Shown here: positions 1-7,127 of the stretch, in pieces
How the letters are laid out: every line of letters begins with the position of its first letter
Position numbering within the stretch: the first letter of the stretch is position 1
NCBI GenBank assembly: GCA_026131555.1
Contig: JAMXJH010000007.1
Span: forward strand, 58,749-122,748
Source: Aerococcaceae bacterium NML190073
GTDB taxonomy: Bacteria > Bacillota > Bacilli > Lactobacillales > Aerococcaceae
Reading direction: 5' to 3'
DNA length: 64,000 nt
Position numbers and translations under genes: made by a program
The notes under the pieces: generated by a model
What the model was told of the DNA's origin: nothing
The model's database searches: none
Seen by the model: the letters and a program-made list of their open reading frames with translations, nothing else

Positions 1-375
1 GTGGCGTTTTTTCGGCCAAGGGTCACTGAAGTTCAAGTACACACGGTCGATTTCTCCCGGTGCAAAGTAATTGCTCAAATCACGTCCGTCCGCATGTAAA
101 ATTTGGAGGTTCGGTAATTGTTCCCGTAATTGGTGGTCGAGGACGCAGACGATAACGCTCGTTTGAATCTCAATGCTAATATAATTGATATGCGGGTGCG
201 CCTTCGCCATTTCGGTAATGAAGCGACCTTTCCCGGAGCCAACTTCGATATGAATCGGTTGTTCTTTAGCAAAACGGGTTTGCCATTTGCCACGCAAGGT
301 TTCCGCTTGTTGCGGAACGTATTCAGGGTGGTTATTTAATTTATCTTGTGCCCATGGTTTATGGCGCAATCTCAT
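1..375 (-). CDS. trmB: tRNA (guanine-N7-)-methyltransferase, 5' part only (cut by window edge)
   Basis: TrmB methylates N7 of G46 in tRNA using S-adenosylmethionine. The first 125 residues are present. The glycine-rich SAM loop VGSGKG lies at about residues 45-50. The family motif DPWPKKRH is the last thing read before the window edge, so roughly the C-terminal 40 percent is missing because of the window, not because of a mutation. The ATG overlaps the stop of the upstream kinase gene in an ATGA arrangement, showing translational coupling. The order ytzB-ytmP-trmB is the Bacillus order. Confidence 0.95.
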   Translation of the reverse strand, partial: MRLRHKPWAQDKLNNHPEYVPQQAETLRGKWQTRFAKEQPIHIEVGSGKGRFITEMAKAHPHINYISIEIQTSVIVCVLDHQLREQLPNLQILHADGRDLSNYFAPGEIDRVYLNFSDPWPKKRH

Positions 376-1208
376 AATGTTTTATCTCCTTTATCGGCTA
401 ATTGTCTTTGACGATGTTGCTGCACAGCGTCTTCGTAGATACTTCGTAATAACAGCACGATTTCGTTCATTTTTTGATGCTGTCCTTCGTTGAAATACTG
501 CTTAATCAAACGCAAGCAATTGATTAAACTATACCATTGTGTTCGCTTGTAGAAGGTGGCATCTTTTTGGAAATTGTAGCGGTCAAACCATTCCATCCAG
601 CTGCTCGGGGTAAAGTATTGGCAGAGTAGAAACGTAATGTCGCTGAGCGGGTCGGCGATTCGGACGGCTTCCCAATCGACGAGATAGAGGTGTTGATTGG
701 CTGCCAGTAGGAAGTTGCGATGGTGCAAATCGCCGTGACAGACGACGTAGTCAACTTGATAGAAATCTTCATCCAGAATGTCCTCCAAGAAACGTACAAC
801 ATCATTGAAGAAGCGATGCGAGTTCAATGATGGTGCCAGTTCGTGATAATATTCTTCGATGAAATCCATCGGGTAGAAGACGCTGCCGTTCGTGCGTCGT
901 AAGATATGGAGGAGGTGCGTGGTTGTGTGCACGCGTTTAATCAGTTGAATGACGTGTGCTTGGTCCATATCTTGCTTGGCGAGTAAATGTCCGTCTTGCC
1001 ATTCTTGTGCCGTGAGAATATCGCCGGAATAAGTGCGTTGTGTCCATAATAATTTAGGGGCGATACCCTCGGCTGCCAGCATGGTCGTGAAAGGGGAGGC
1101 GTTGCGTTTCAAGAAGACACGTTCTTCTTGTTGAACGCCCATAAAGGCTTGTCCGGTTGACCCGTCATTCAACGGAATCAGTTGCCAGTCAGTTGTGTTA
1201 TGTGTCAC
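372..1208 (-). CDS. ytmP: YtmP-like aminoglycoside/choline kinase-family phosphotransferase
   Basis: A 278-residue protein of the APH/choline-kinase fold. The catalytic Brenner motif HGDLHHRN is at residues 158-165 (catalytic Asp160, metal-binding Asn165) and the second metal aspartate is in [15 protein letters not shown] (Asp178). The physiological substrate of YtmP proteins is not established. It starts with GTG at 1206-1208 behind an AGGAG about 8 bases upstream. It is downstream of the PepSY-like gene and overlaps trmB by 4 bases, so it belongs to one operon. It has been linked to trmB by conserved synteny rather than by known function. Confidence 0.85.
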   Translation of the reverse strand: MTHNTTDWQLIPLNDGSTGQAFMGVQQEERVFLKRNASPFTTMLAAEGIAPKLLWTQRTYSGDILTAQEWQDGHLLAKQDMDQAHVIQLIKRVHTTTHLLHILRRTNGSVFYPMDFIEEYYHELAPSLNSHRFFNDVVRFLEDILDEDFYQVDYVVCHGDLHHRNFLLAANQHLYLVDWEAVRIADPLSDITFLLCQYFTPSSWMEWFDRYNFQKDATFYKRTQWYSLINCLRLIKQYFNEGQHQKMNEIVLLLRSIYEDAVQQHRQRQLADKGDKTL

Positions 1209-1295
1209 GCCATCGCTCCTTTCATTGCATATGTCTTAGTGAAGTACATTTGTCGATACAACACATTGTATCATCTTATTGTCGCAGGTCAATCC

Positions 1296-1628
1296 TTAAT
1301 TGTTCGTCACATAGATATCCAATATTTCACCGCTATAAGCATCGCAAATGAATTGGTATTGGACTAATTTGCCGTCTTCAATTCGGCTGATACCGCCGAC
1401 ATAGACGAGCGGTTTGCTTTCGATATGCGGATACTCAATCACATTGTAATCAATCCACGAACCTTCAACCGCACCTTGTTGTGAGAATTGTTTTTTCGCT
1501 TCTTCAAGGACAACGCCGGGACGTTTCGGACGATTTTCTTTGTAGAGTAGGACGCTGGCAGCACCGATTGCAGCACCCGTCACTAGAAGGAGTGAGCCTA
1601 ATAAGCCTTCACGTTTATGATTTGTCAT
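1296..1628 (-). CDS. ytzB: YtzB-like membrane-anchored PepSY-type small protein
   Basis: A 110-residue protein with an N-terminal hydrophobic segment (about residues 8-28, LLGSLLLVTGAAIGAASVLL) followed by an extracellular domain. Its ending (YQFICDAYSGEILDIYV) resembles a PepSY repeat. Position between ytmP and ytoP matches Bacillus ytzB. First gene of the minus-strand operon, with a promoter directly upstream. Function unknown; PepSY domains are thought to modulate peptidases or act as extracytoplasmic sensors, which is only a family-level hint. Confidence 0.7.
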   Translation of the reverse strand: MTNHKREGLLGSLLLVTGAAIGAASVLLYKENRPKRPGVVLEEAKKQFSQQGAVEGSWIDYNVIEYPHIESKPLVYVGGISRIEDGKLVQYQFICDAYSGEILDIYVTNN

Positions 1629-1657
1629 AATGATTCACCTCGTTATTTGATAGAAGT

Positions 1658-1686
1658 ATTATAGCATATTACCGCATTGTATCCAA
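1658..1686 (-). promoter_or_regulatory. Sigma-A-type promoter of the ytzB-ytmP-trmB operon
   Basis: Read on the minus strand: TTGGAT, exactly 17 bases, then TATAAT, with an extended -10 TGc immediately before it. It sits about 30 bases upstream of the ytzB start, at the right distance and orientation. Confidence 0.8.
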
Positions 1687-1778
1687 AGGGGAAAATCATA
1701 GAGGGGGCTTGCGAGAGTGAGCGGCAAACTACATAATGCTTTTGAAGAATCATCGAACATAGAGTTAGGAGGATTTAA

Positions 1779-2228
1779 GTGGCACACACATCTACTGAAC
1801 TGAAGACTTTGCGCGCAATCAAGCGTCCTATCTTTCAAATGCTGGTAGTCGTATTGGTAATAAAAGGGTTATTGCTGGCAGCCTACTCAACATTAGGTAT
1901 AAATAAGGTATATGAGTTAGAATTTGTGTTTAGGGCTGCGGTATTAATTTGGTTACTCTTTGATTTATGGAGATTCGCGAATGAATTACCCAAAGTAATC
2001 AGAGTGCTGGAGATATTGCAAACATTGTTTATTCTATTTTCATGCCAAAGCAGCGTGACTCTTAGTAGTCATATCATTGATCATCATCAGACAGCCATGA
2101 ATCGTGGTGATTTTTATTTCGCGGTAATATTGGGCGTGCAAATTCTACTTAATGGGATTGTTCTGTATCGTTGTTACCGTATGCGGAAACAATTACTGGC
2201 AGAAGTAGTGCCGGCGACAGAGGGATGA
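1779..2228 (+). CDS. Small integral membrane protein, copy 1 of a tandem pair
   Basis: I do not recognise this 149-residue protein. It has about four hydrophobic segments (near residues 18-40, 48-66, 78-95 and 112-130) and a basic C-terminal tail (YRCYRMRKQL). GTG start behind a consensus AGGAGG at 1767-1772. The next gene (2571-3017) is a distant paralog sharing the pattern FA-x-E-x-PK before the third segment and FY...GVQ..L......YR.R at the C-terminus. A terminator-like structured element follows and is repeated after the second copy. Confidence 0.7.
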   Translation: MAHTSTELKTLRAIKRPIFQMLVVVLVIKGLLLAAYSTLGINKVYELEFVFRAAVLIWLLFDLWRFANELPKVIRVLEILQTLFILFSCQSSVTLSSHIIDHHQTAMNRGDFYFAVILGVQILLNGIVLYRCYRMRKQLLAEVVPATEG

Positions 2229-2240
2229 TGCATTGAAGGA

Positions 2241-2390
2241 ATACTCATCACGGCACAACACGGTAAGCGACAGATACGTGTCATCGTGCTGTGCTTTTTT
2301 GTTTGGGTGTCGCTTCGATTTGGAATAGGAGAACCCCTCTCAATTAGGGTCGAGGAATTGAGTGTCAAACATTAATTGTACAAGCAAAGT
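2241..2390 (+). repeat. Structured intergenic repeat, copy A (terminator hairpin plus downstream pairing)
   Basis: About 150 bases matching 3040-3189 without gaps, with 19 differences by my count (about 87 percent identity, constant offset 799). It contains a stem (GCACAACACG / CGTGCTGTGC, one mismatch) followed by six T. The loop octamer AAGCGACA (2265-2272) is perfectly complementary to TGTCGCTT (2308-2315) downstream of the T run, so a pseudoknot or alternative fold is possible. A second hairpin CTCAATT / AATTGAG follows. The gene-free stretch 2229-2570 otherwise shows nothing I can name. Confidence 0.75.
2253..2300 (+). terminator. Rho-independent terminator after membrane gene copy 1
   Basis: Ten-base stem with one mismatch, a loop of about 22 bases and a run of six T. 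The same structure recurs at 3053-3100. Confidence 0.65.
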
Positions 2391-2570
2391 ATGCCACAAC
2401 AAAGCGTGAATATTGCTTGGTTAGATGAGAGGAAGAACGAACAAATCGTCTTGATTTTTTTGCAGGTTTTATTTTATTATATGATTGTATAGTTACAATG
2501 CGTTTAACGCTCGTGTGGCTTATCAAATTGAGGATAATGGGCGATGTGGAATTTTAGGAGGGACTGTATA

Positions 2571-3017
2571 ATGGTACAAGTGGATACTACAAAGAATAGC
2601 TTGTCGGAATTCAAAGGCTGGCTCGTCAGAATGCTCACGTTGTTACTGGTGGCGAATGGCTTGCAAATACTGATTGCCTCCATGTTGGGGTTAAAGTTTT
2701 ACAAGTTAATATTCTGGGCGGGGCTTATTGTATGGGTACTTGTGGATGTGGTACGCAAGTTTGCCAAGGAAACACCCAAAACTTTGGAATTGTTGCATTC
2801 AATCAAAGGGGTGACGCTGGTTTTAGGCGTGTTACAATTATGGGATTTAATTGCGCGCATCGTTGTCTTACGACACACACCAGCCAGTACGAATGACTTC
2901 TATTTGTTGGCGCTATTCGGCGTTCAAGTCGTACTGTATGCGGTGGTTGCGTATCGCTCTCGTCAAATGTTCAAACAGTTACAAGTAGCACAACAGGAAG
3001 AAGGACAGCAACTGTAA
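2571..3017 (+). CDS. Small integral membrane protein, copy 2 of a tandem pair
   Basis: 148 residues, about four hydrophobic segments and a C-terminus rich in Gln and Glu (QQEEGQQL). ATG 2571 is chosen because a consensus AGGAGG (2556-2561) lies about 9 bases upstream; a longer in-frame start at 2544 has no such site. It is a diverged paralog of the preceding gene (792 bases apart). The coding regions have drifted much more than the intergenic element that follows each gene. Function unknown. Confidence 0.7.
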   Translation: MVQVDTTKNSLSEFKGWLVRMLTLLLVANGLQILIASMLGLKFYKLIFWAGLIVWVLVDVVRKFAKETPKTLELLHSIKGVTLVLGVLQLWDLIARIVVLRHTPASTNDFYLLALFGVQVVLYAVVAYRSRQMFKQLQVAQQEEGQQL

Positions 3018-3039
3018 TTCCTTGTATGAGATAGTAAGA

Positions 3040-3189
3040 ATACCCATCACGGAACAACACGGTGAGTGACAGATACGCGTCATCGTGTTGTGCTTTTTTG
3101 TTTGGGTGTCGCTTCGATTTGGCTTAGGAGAAATCCTCTCAATCGGCTTCGAGGAGTTGAGCGTAAAACATTGATTTTACAAGCAAAGT
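3040..3189 (+). repeat. Structured intergenic repeat, copy B
   Basis: Second copy of the element at 2241-2390. The terminator stem is preserved and improved (ACAACACG / CGTGTTGT, perfect). The loop octamer is GAGTGACA (3064-3071) and still pairs with TGTCGCTT (3107-3114) through two G-U wobbles, so the long-range pairing survives two changes. The downstream hairpin is CTCAAT / GTTGAG. This pattern suggests that the RNA structure is under selection. Confidence 0.75.
3053..3100 (+). terminator. Rho-independent terminator after membrane gene copy 2
   Basis: Perfect eight-base stem ACAACACG / CGTGTTGT, then a T-rich tract with six consecutive T. Confidence 0.65.
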
Positions 3190-3258
3190 ATGCCACAATA
3201 AAGAGTAAAAGTTTCATGTTTAGATGAGGGGGAAAGCGATCGCGTATCGCTAATCAAT

Positions 3259-4335
3259 ATGCAGTTAAAAGGGTTTGAATTAATTAAGACATTGACGGAA
3301 TTACAAGGAACTTCAGGCAATGAAGGGCGGGTACGTGCGTTCATTGAAGAACAGTTAACACCGCTTGTCGATGAAGTTGCTGTTTCCGGTTTGGGGAATA
3401 TTTTCGGTGTGAAGCACGCTCAAGTGGCGGATGCGCCACGTTTGATGATTGCGGCACATATGGATGAAGTCGGCTTTATGGTGGCGCGCATTACAGATAA
3501 TGGTCTGTTCAACGTAATTCCGATTGGCGGTTGGAATCCGTATAGCGTTTCGGCGCAGCGCTTCACTTTGCAAACACGCAAAGGTGATTATGTTTGCATT
3601 TCGTCTTCGGTTGCGCCACATCTCCTCCGCGGGGAAAAAGGTGCAAACGCCGTGAAACCGGAAGATATTTTGTTCGATGCAGGTTTTACCTCTAAGGACG
3701 AAGCATTGGAATACGGTGTGCGACCGGGAGACACGATTGTGCCGCAGACGGAAACGGTCTATACAGCGAATGGTCAGTCTGTTATTAGTAAGGCTTGGGA
3801 CAATCGTTATGGCTGTGCAGTTATGCTGGAAACGATGGCGGCTGTGCGTGAGCAACAATTACCGTCTACTATTATTGCCGGTGCTTCGGTTCAAGAAGAA
3901 GTCGGCTTGCGCGGAATTAGAGGAGCGGTTCATCAATATGAACCGGACGCATTCATTGCCGTGGATTGTTCGCCTGCCAGCGATGAATCCGGTAAGAAAG
4001 ATGAATTCGGGCAATTAGGAGGCGGATTCCTCTTACGTGTGCAAGACCCGGTGATGATTACACATCGTGGCATGGTGGAGTATTTATTGGATACGGCTGA
4101 AACACACAAAATTCCGTATCAATATTTCTTCTCGAAAGGCGGAACCGATGCCGGCGCAGCTCATCTCATGAACAACGGTGTGCCTAGCGCAGTAATCGGC
4201 GTTTGCGCACGTTATATTCATGGGCATCAAACATTATTCCGTCTATCCGATTACGATGCGGCGAAGGAGATGCTACACCGTGTCGTGACAACCTTTGATC
4301 GCACAACCTTGAATACCATTCGGGAAAATAGCTAG
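3259..4335 (+). CDS. ytoP: M42-family glutamyl aminopeptidase (YtoP/PepA type)
   Basis: A cytoplasmic di-metal aminopeptidase that releases N-terminal residues (Glu/Asp in lactic-acid PepA) from peptides. 358 residues, full family length. Metal and catalytic signatures: AAHMDEVGF (His67, Asp69), WDNRYGCA, QEEVGLRG (catalytic and metal Glu pair), VDCSPA, and the late His in YIHGHQT. Synteny with ytpR downstream matches Bacillus ytoP. It is 28 bases from ytpR and probably cotranscribed. Confidence 0.92.
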   Translation: MQLKGFELIKTLTELQGTSGNEGRVRAFIEEQLTPLVDEVAVSGLGNIFGVKHAQVADAPRLMIAAHMDEVGFMVARITDNGLFNVIPIGGWNPYSVSAQRFTLQTRKGDYVCISSSVAPHLLRGEKGANAVKPEDILFDAGFTSKDEALEYGVRPGDTIVPQTETVYTANGQSVISKAWDNRYGCAVMLETMAAVREQQLPSTIIAGASVQEEVGLRGIRGAVHQYEPDAFIAVDCSPASDESGKKDEFGQLGGGFLLRVQDPVMITHRGMVEYLLDTAETHKIPYQYFFSKGGTDAGAAHLMNNGVPSAVIGVCARYIHGHQTLFRLSDYDAAKEMLHRVVTTFDRTTLNTIRENS

Positions 4336-4363
4336 AAACTTTTTTGAAGGAGAGAAAATACAT

Positions 4364-4987
4364 ATGTGGTTAGCATTCTATAATCGTGAAGCAGTCGGCG
4401 ATGTGCTATTGTTGACGCGCGGTTCATTAGATAAAGTCAATGTGGCAACTGTATCAAAGGATAATGTGACGATTATTTGTCATAAAGATACAGCTGAAAT
4501 TATGTCAGTCAATTTGTTCGGCGTCGGCGAAAGTTTAGGTTTGGTAGGGAACGGTCCAATCGCCTTAAACGAGAGCCAAGTTGAACAAGTCAATAACTTA
4601 GTAAAAGTCTTTGATTTAACGATTCAAGTGGATAATTCACCGAAATTCGTTGTCGGACACGTGGAACAATGTGTCGACCATGAAGACAGCGACCATTTGC
4701 AGATTACGCAAACACGTGTGGGTGAAGATGAGGTGCTGCAAATTGTCTGTGGTGCCGGCAATATTGCACAAGGGCAACAGGTCATTGTGGCGAAACCGGG
4801 AGCTGTAATGCCGAGCGGTGCTATTATTTGGGACGGCGAGCTACGTGGTGTAGCAAGTCACGGAATGATTTGCTCAACGCGCGAGTTGAATTTAACAGAA
4901 ATTGAAGATAAACCGGGTATTTGGGTGTTGCCGCAAGATTTCGCAGCCGGCACACCATTAGCCGAAGTAGTCGCAAATTTAGCTTAA
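4364..4987 (+). CDS. ytpR: YtpR-like protein with a C-terminal tRNA-binding (EMAP-like) domain
   Basis: 207 residues. The N-terminal half is the DUF4479-type domain. The C-terminal half (about 100-203) is an OB-fold tRNA-binding domain like that of PheT and MetRS extensions, with the typical run VVGHVEQCVDHEDSDHL, CGAGNI and GVASHGMICS. Its role is not established; it may deliver or sequester tRNA. RBS GGAGAG before ATG 4364. Located between ytoP and the sftA-position ORF, as in Bacillus. Confidence 0.9.
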   Translation: MWLAFYNREAVGDVLLLTRGSLDKVNVATVSKDNVTIICHKDTAEIMSVNLFGVGESLGLVGNGPIALNESQVEQVNNLVKVFDLTIQVDNSPKFVVGHVEQCVDHEDSDHLQITQTRVGEDEVLQIVCGAGNIAQGQQVIVAKPGAVMPSGAIIWDGELRGVASHGMICSTRELNLTEIEDKPGIWVLPQDFAAGTPLAEVVANLA

Positions 4988-5046
4988 TGAAGATTGAGTG
5001 TAGCACTCAATGATTTTCCAAGCAGGTTTAAGAAAGGGTGACATGT

Positions 5047-5643
5047 ATGAAAGAATATGAAGGACCAGTGTTTCAGAATAGGCAACAAAAGCGAATCGAA
5101 GCAAGCAAGTTTAATCGTTCAAGTCAACGTCATGCAACGCGCCGTTCCTTTAAGCCTGTTTCAGAAAGTCGACAACACACGTATGAAACGGCGTATCAAG
5201 ATAGAGATAAGGAACGCTTTGAACGCTTGAAGCATGTTCGAGTGGAGCGTGATGTGCTGTCGGATGAACCGACACCGAGTGAGGTGTACGACATTCCTTT
5301 TATGCGTCAGCAAGATAAAAGAGCATCTGTACGTCAGCGAATGAGTAAGGCAAGCACACAGCCGGCAGAGGAAGTCAATATGAATGAGCGCACACCGCGT
5401 TCTGTTTATGAGCCGTCTTTCAAGCAGGATGCTAGAAGAACGGAAATTATTCCGGAGCCGAGTGAGCCTGAGGTGCCCCAATCATTGGTAGAGGAAGAAG
5501 TGGATACACCGTTTCGACCGAAACAAATGCCGAAGCCGTATCGTGGCGCAAAGGAAATGGCGGAGATTGACATACATACAAGAGAGTTAGCGAAACGTCT
5601 TGTGAAGACGAAAGATTCATTTTTATTATTTGAGGAGGAATAA
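5047..5643 (+). CDS. Basic, low-complexity protein in the sftA position; possible motor-less SftA remnant
   Basis: 198 residues from ATG 5047 (AAAGGG about 8 bases upstream; an in-frame GTG lies at 5038). No membrane segment and no folded domain visible. It is strongly charged, with an internal repeated motif TPxxVY[DE]xxF (TPSEVYDIPF and TPRSVYEPSF) and a late motif FRPKQMPKPYRG. That motif resembles the FxPTxxPSPIYGF linker element of SftA/SpoIIIE-type DNA translocases. In Bacillus the gene between ytpR and murC is sftA (ytpS), whose FtsK motor is absent here. I infer a reduced SftA keeping only linker sequence, or an unrelated replacement. Confidence 0.6.
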   Translation: MKEYEGPVFQNRQQKRIEASKFNRSSQRHATRRSFKPVSESRQHTYETAYQDRDKERFERLKHVRVERDVLSDEPTPSEVYDIPFMRQQDKRASVRQRMSKASTQPAEEVNMNERTPRSVYEPSFKQDARRTEIIPEPSEPEVPQSLVEEEVDTPFRPKQMPKPYRGAKEMAEIDIHTRELAKRLVKTKDSFLLFEEE

Positions 5644-5646
5644 CAC

Positions 5647-6990
5647 GTGTTATCGCATGAAACAACGTATCATTTTGTAGGGATTAAAGGGTCAGGCATG
5701 AGCTCGTTGGCATTGGTGTTGCATGGGCAAGGTTACCGCGTGCAAGGCAGTGACGTGCCGACGTATTTCTTTACGCAACAGGAATTGGAGAATCGAGGCG
5801 TAGCGTTATTTGCGTTCGGTGCCGATAATATTCGTGAAGGTTTAACGATTATTGCCGGGAATGCTTTTTCCGACAACCATGAGGAATTGGTGCGAGCTCG
5901 TGAAATGGGGCTGCCGATTTATCGCTATCAAGATTTCTTAGGAAATTTGATTCAAGCGTACACATCTGTTGCGGTAACGGGCTGTCATGGTAAAACATCG
6001 ACTACCGGCTTAATGGCGCATGCTTTGAAACACTTGGCACCGACGTGTTATTTAATCGGAGACGGAACAGGATACGGTAGTGAAGGTGCGAATTACTTTG
6101 CTTTGGAAGCGTGTGAGTATCGTCGCCACTTCTTGGCGTATCATCCGGATTATACCATTATTACAAATATTGATTTCGACCATCCAGACTATTACAGTTC
6201 GATTGAGGATGTCTTCTCAGCATTCCAACAATTCGCTTTTCAAACGAAAAAAGCGGTCATCGCCTATGGTGGCGATGCGTATTTACGTCAATTAAAGGTA
6301 GACATTCCAATCTATTATTATGGCTTAACGGAGCAAGAAGATGTGTATGCAACGGCGATTGAGCGCACACCGGAAGGTTCTGCTTTCGATGTGATGTATC
6401 AAGGCGAACGTTTCGGTAGATTCCAAGTGCCGACTTTTGGCGAGCATAATATTTTGAATGCGTTAGCGGTCATTACCGTCTTGAAATTGGAAGGCTTCTC
6501 GGCTGAATCAATCGCCGAGCATTTAGCAACTTTCGGTGGTGTGAAGCGTCGTTTCTCCGAGAAAAAAGTCAATGACTTAATCTTGATTGATGATTATGCG
6601 CATCATCCTTCCGAAATTAGAGCAACGATTGATGCAACGAAACAACGTCACCCGCATCGTCGTTGTGTGGCGATTTTCCAACCGCATACATATACGCGCA
6701 CGGTCGCTTTACTGCAAGAGTTTGCGGATGCCTTGGCGTTGGCGGACGATGTGTATTTAGTGGATATTTTTGCATCGGCACGCGAGAAAGAAAGTATGGA
6801 ACAATTAGTGACGATTGATGATTTGGCAAGAATGATTGATAAACCTGTCGAAATCGTCTCGGCTACGCATTTATCACCGTTAATGAAGTATGAAGATGAT
6901 GTCCTCGTCTTTATGGGAGCGGGAGATATTGATAAAGTTGGGCAACAGTTTGAGAAAGCTTATGCGCAACTGCACCCGAACACATTATAA
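5647..6990 (+). CDS. murC: UDP-N-acetylmuramate--L-alanine ligase
   Basis: MurC adds L-Ala to UDP-MurNAc in the cytoplasm, the first peptide step of peptidoglycan precursor synthesis. 447 residues. N-terminal UDP-binding GIKGSGMSS (12-20), ATP loop TGCHGKTSTT (111-120), DFDHPDYY, DDYAHHPSEI and HTYTRT are all present. GTG start at 5647 behind GAGGAGG, 3 bases after the preceding stop, so translation is coupled to the sftA-position ORF. This murC lies outside the dcw cluster, as in Bacillus. Confidence 0.96.
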   Translation: MLSHETTYHFVGIKGSGMSSLALVLHGQGYRVQGSDVPTYFFTQQELENRGVALFAFGADNIREGLTIIAGNAFSDNHEELVRAREMGLPIYRYQDFLGNLIQAYTSVAVTGCHGKTSTTGLMAHALKHLAPTCYLIGDGTGYGSEGANYFALEACEYRRHFLAYHPDYTIITNIDFDHPDYYSSIEDVFSAFQQFAFQTKKAVIAYGGDAYLRQLKVDIPIYYYGLTEQEDVYATAIERTPEGSAFDVMYQGERFGRFQVPTFGEHNILNALAVITVLKLEGFSAESIAEHLATFGGVKRRFSEKKVNDLILIDDYAHHPSEIRATIDATKQRHPHRRCVAIFQPHTYTRTVALLQEFADALALADDVYLVDIFASAREKESMEQLVTIDDLARMIDKPVEIVSATHLSPLMKYEDDVLVFMGAGDIDKVGQQFEKAYAQLHPNTL

Positions 6991-7127
6991 GAATCGTGTG
7001 TTGACGATTGGCAGAATGGTCAGGTAATACGGAACGCATTCGTCAACAAATCAATCGTTTCTAACCGAAACGGCGGCTTGCCATAAGGTTTGCCACTGAA
7101 TTAAACAAGACATCAAAGGAGAACGGT

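Noticed and set aside
5161..5665. Antisense ORFs opposite the sftA-position gene and murC start
   Set aside because: No RBS, composition mirrors the plus-strand genes; shadows.
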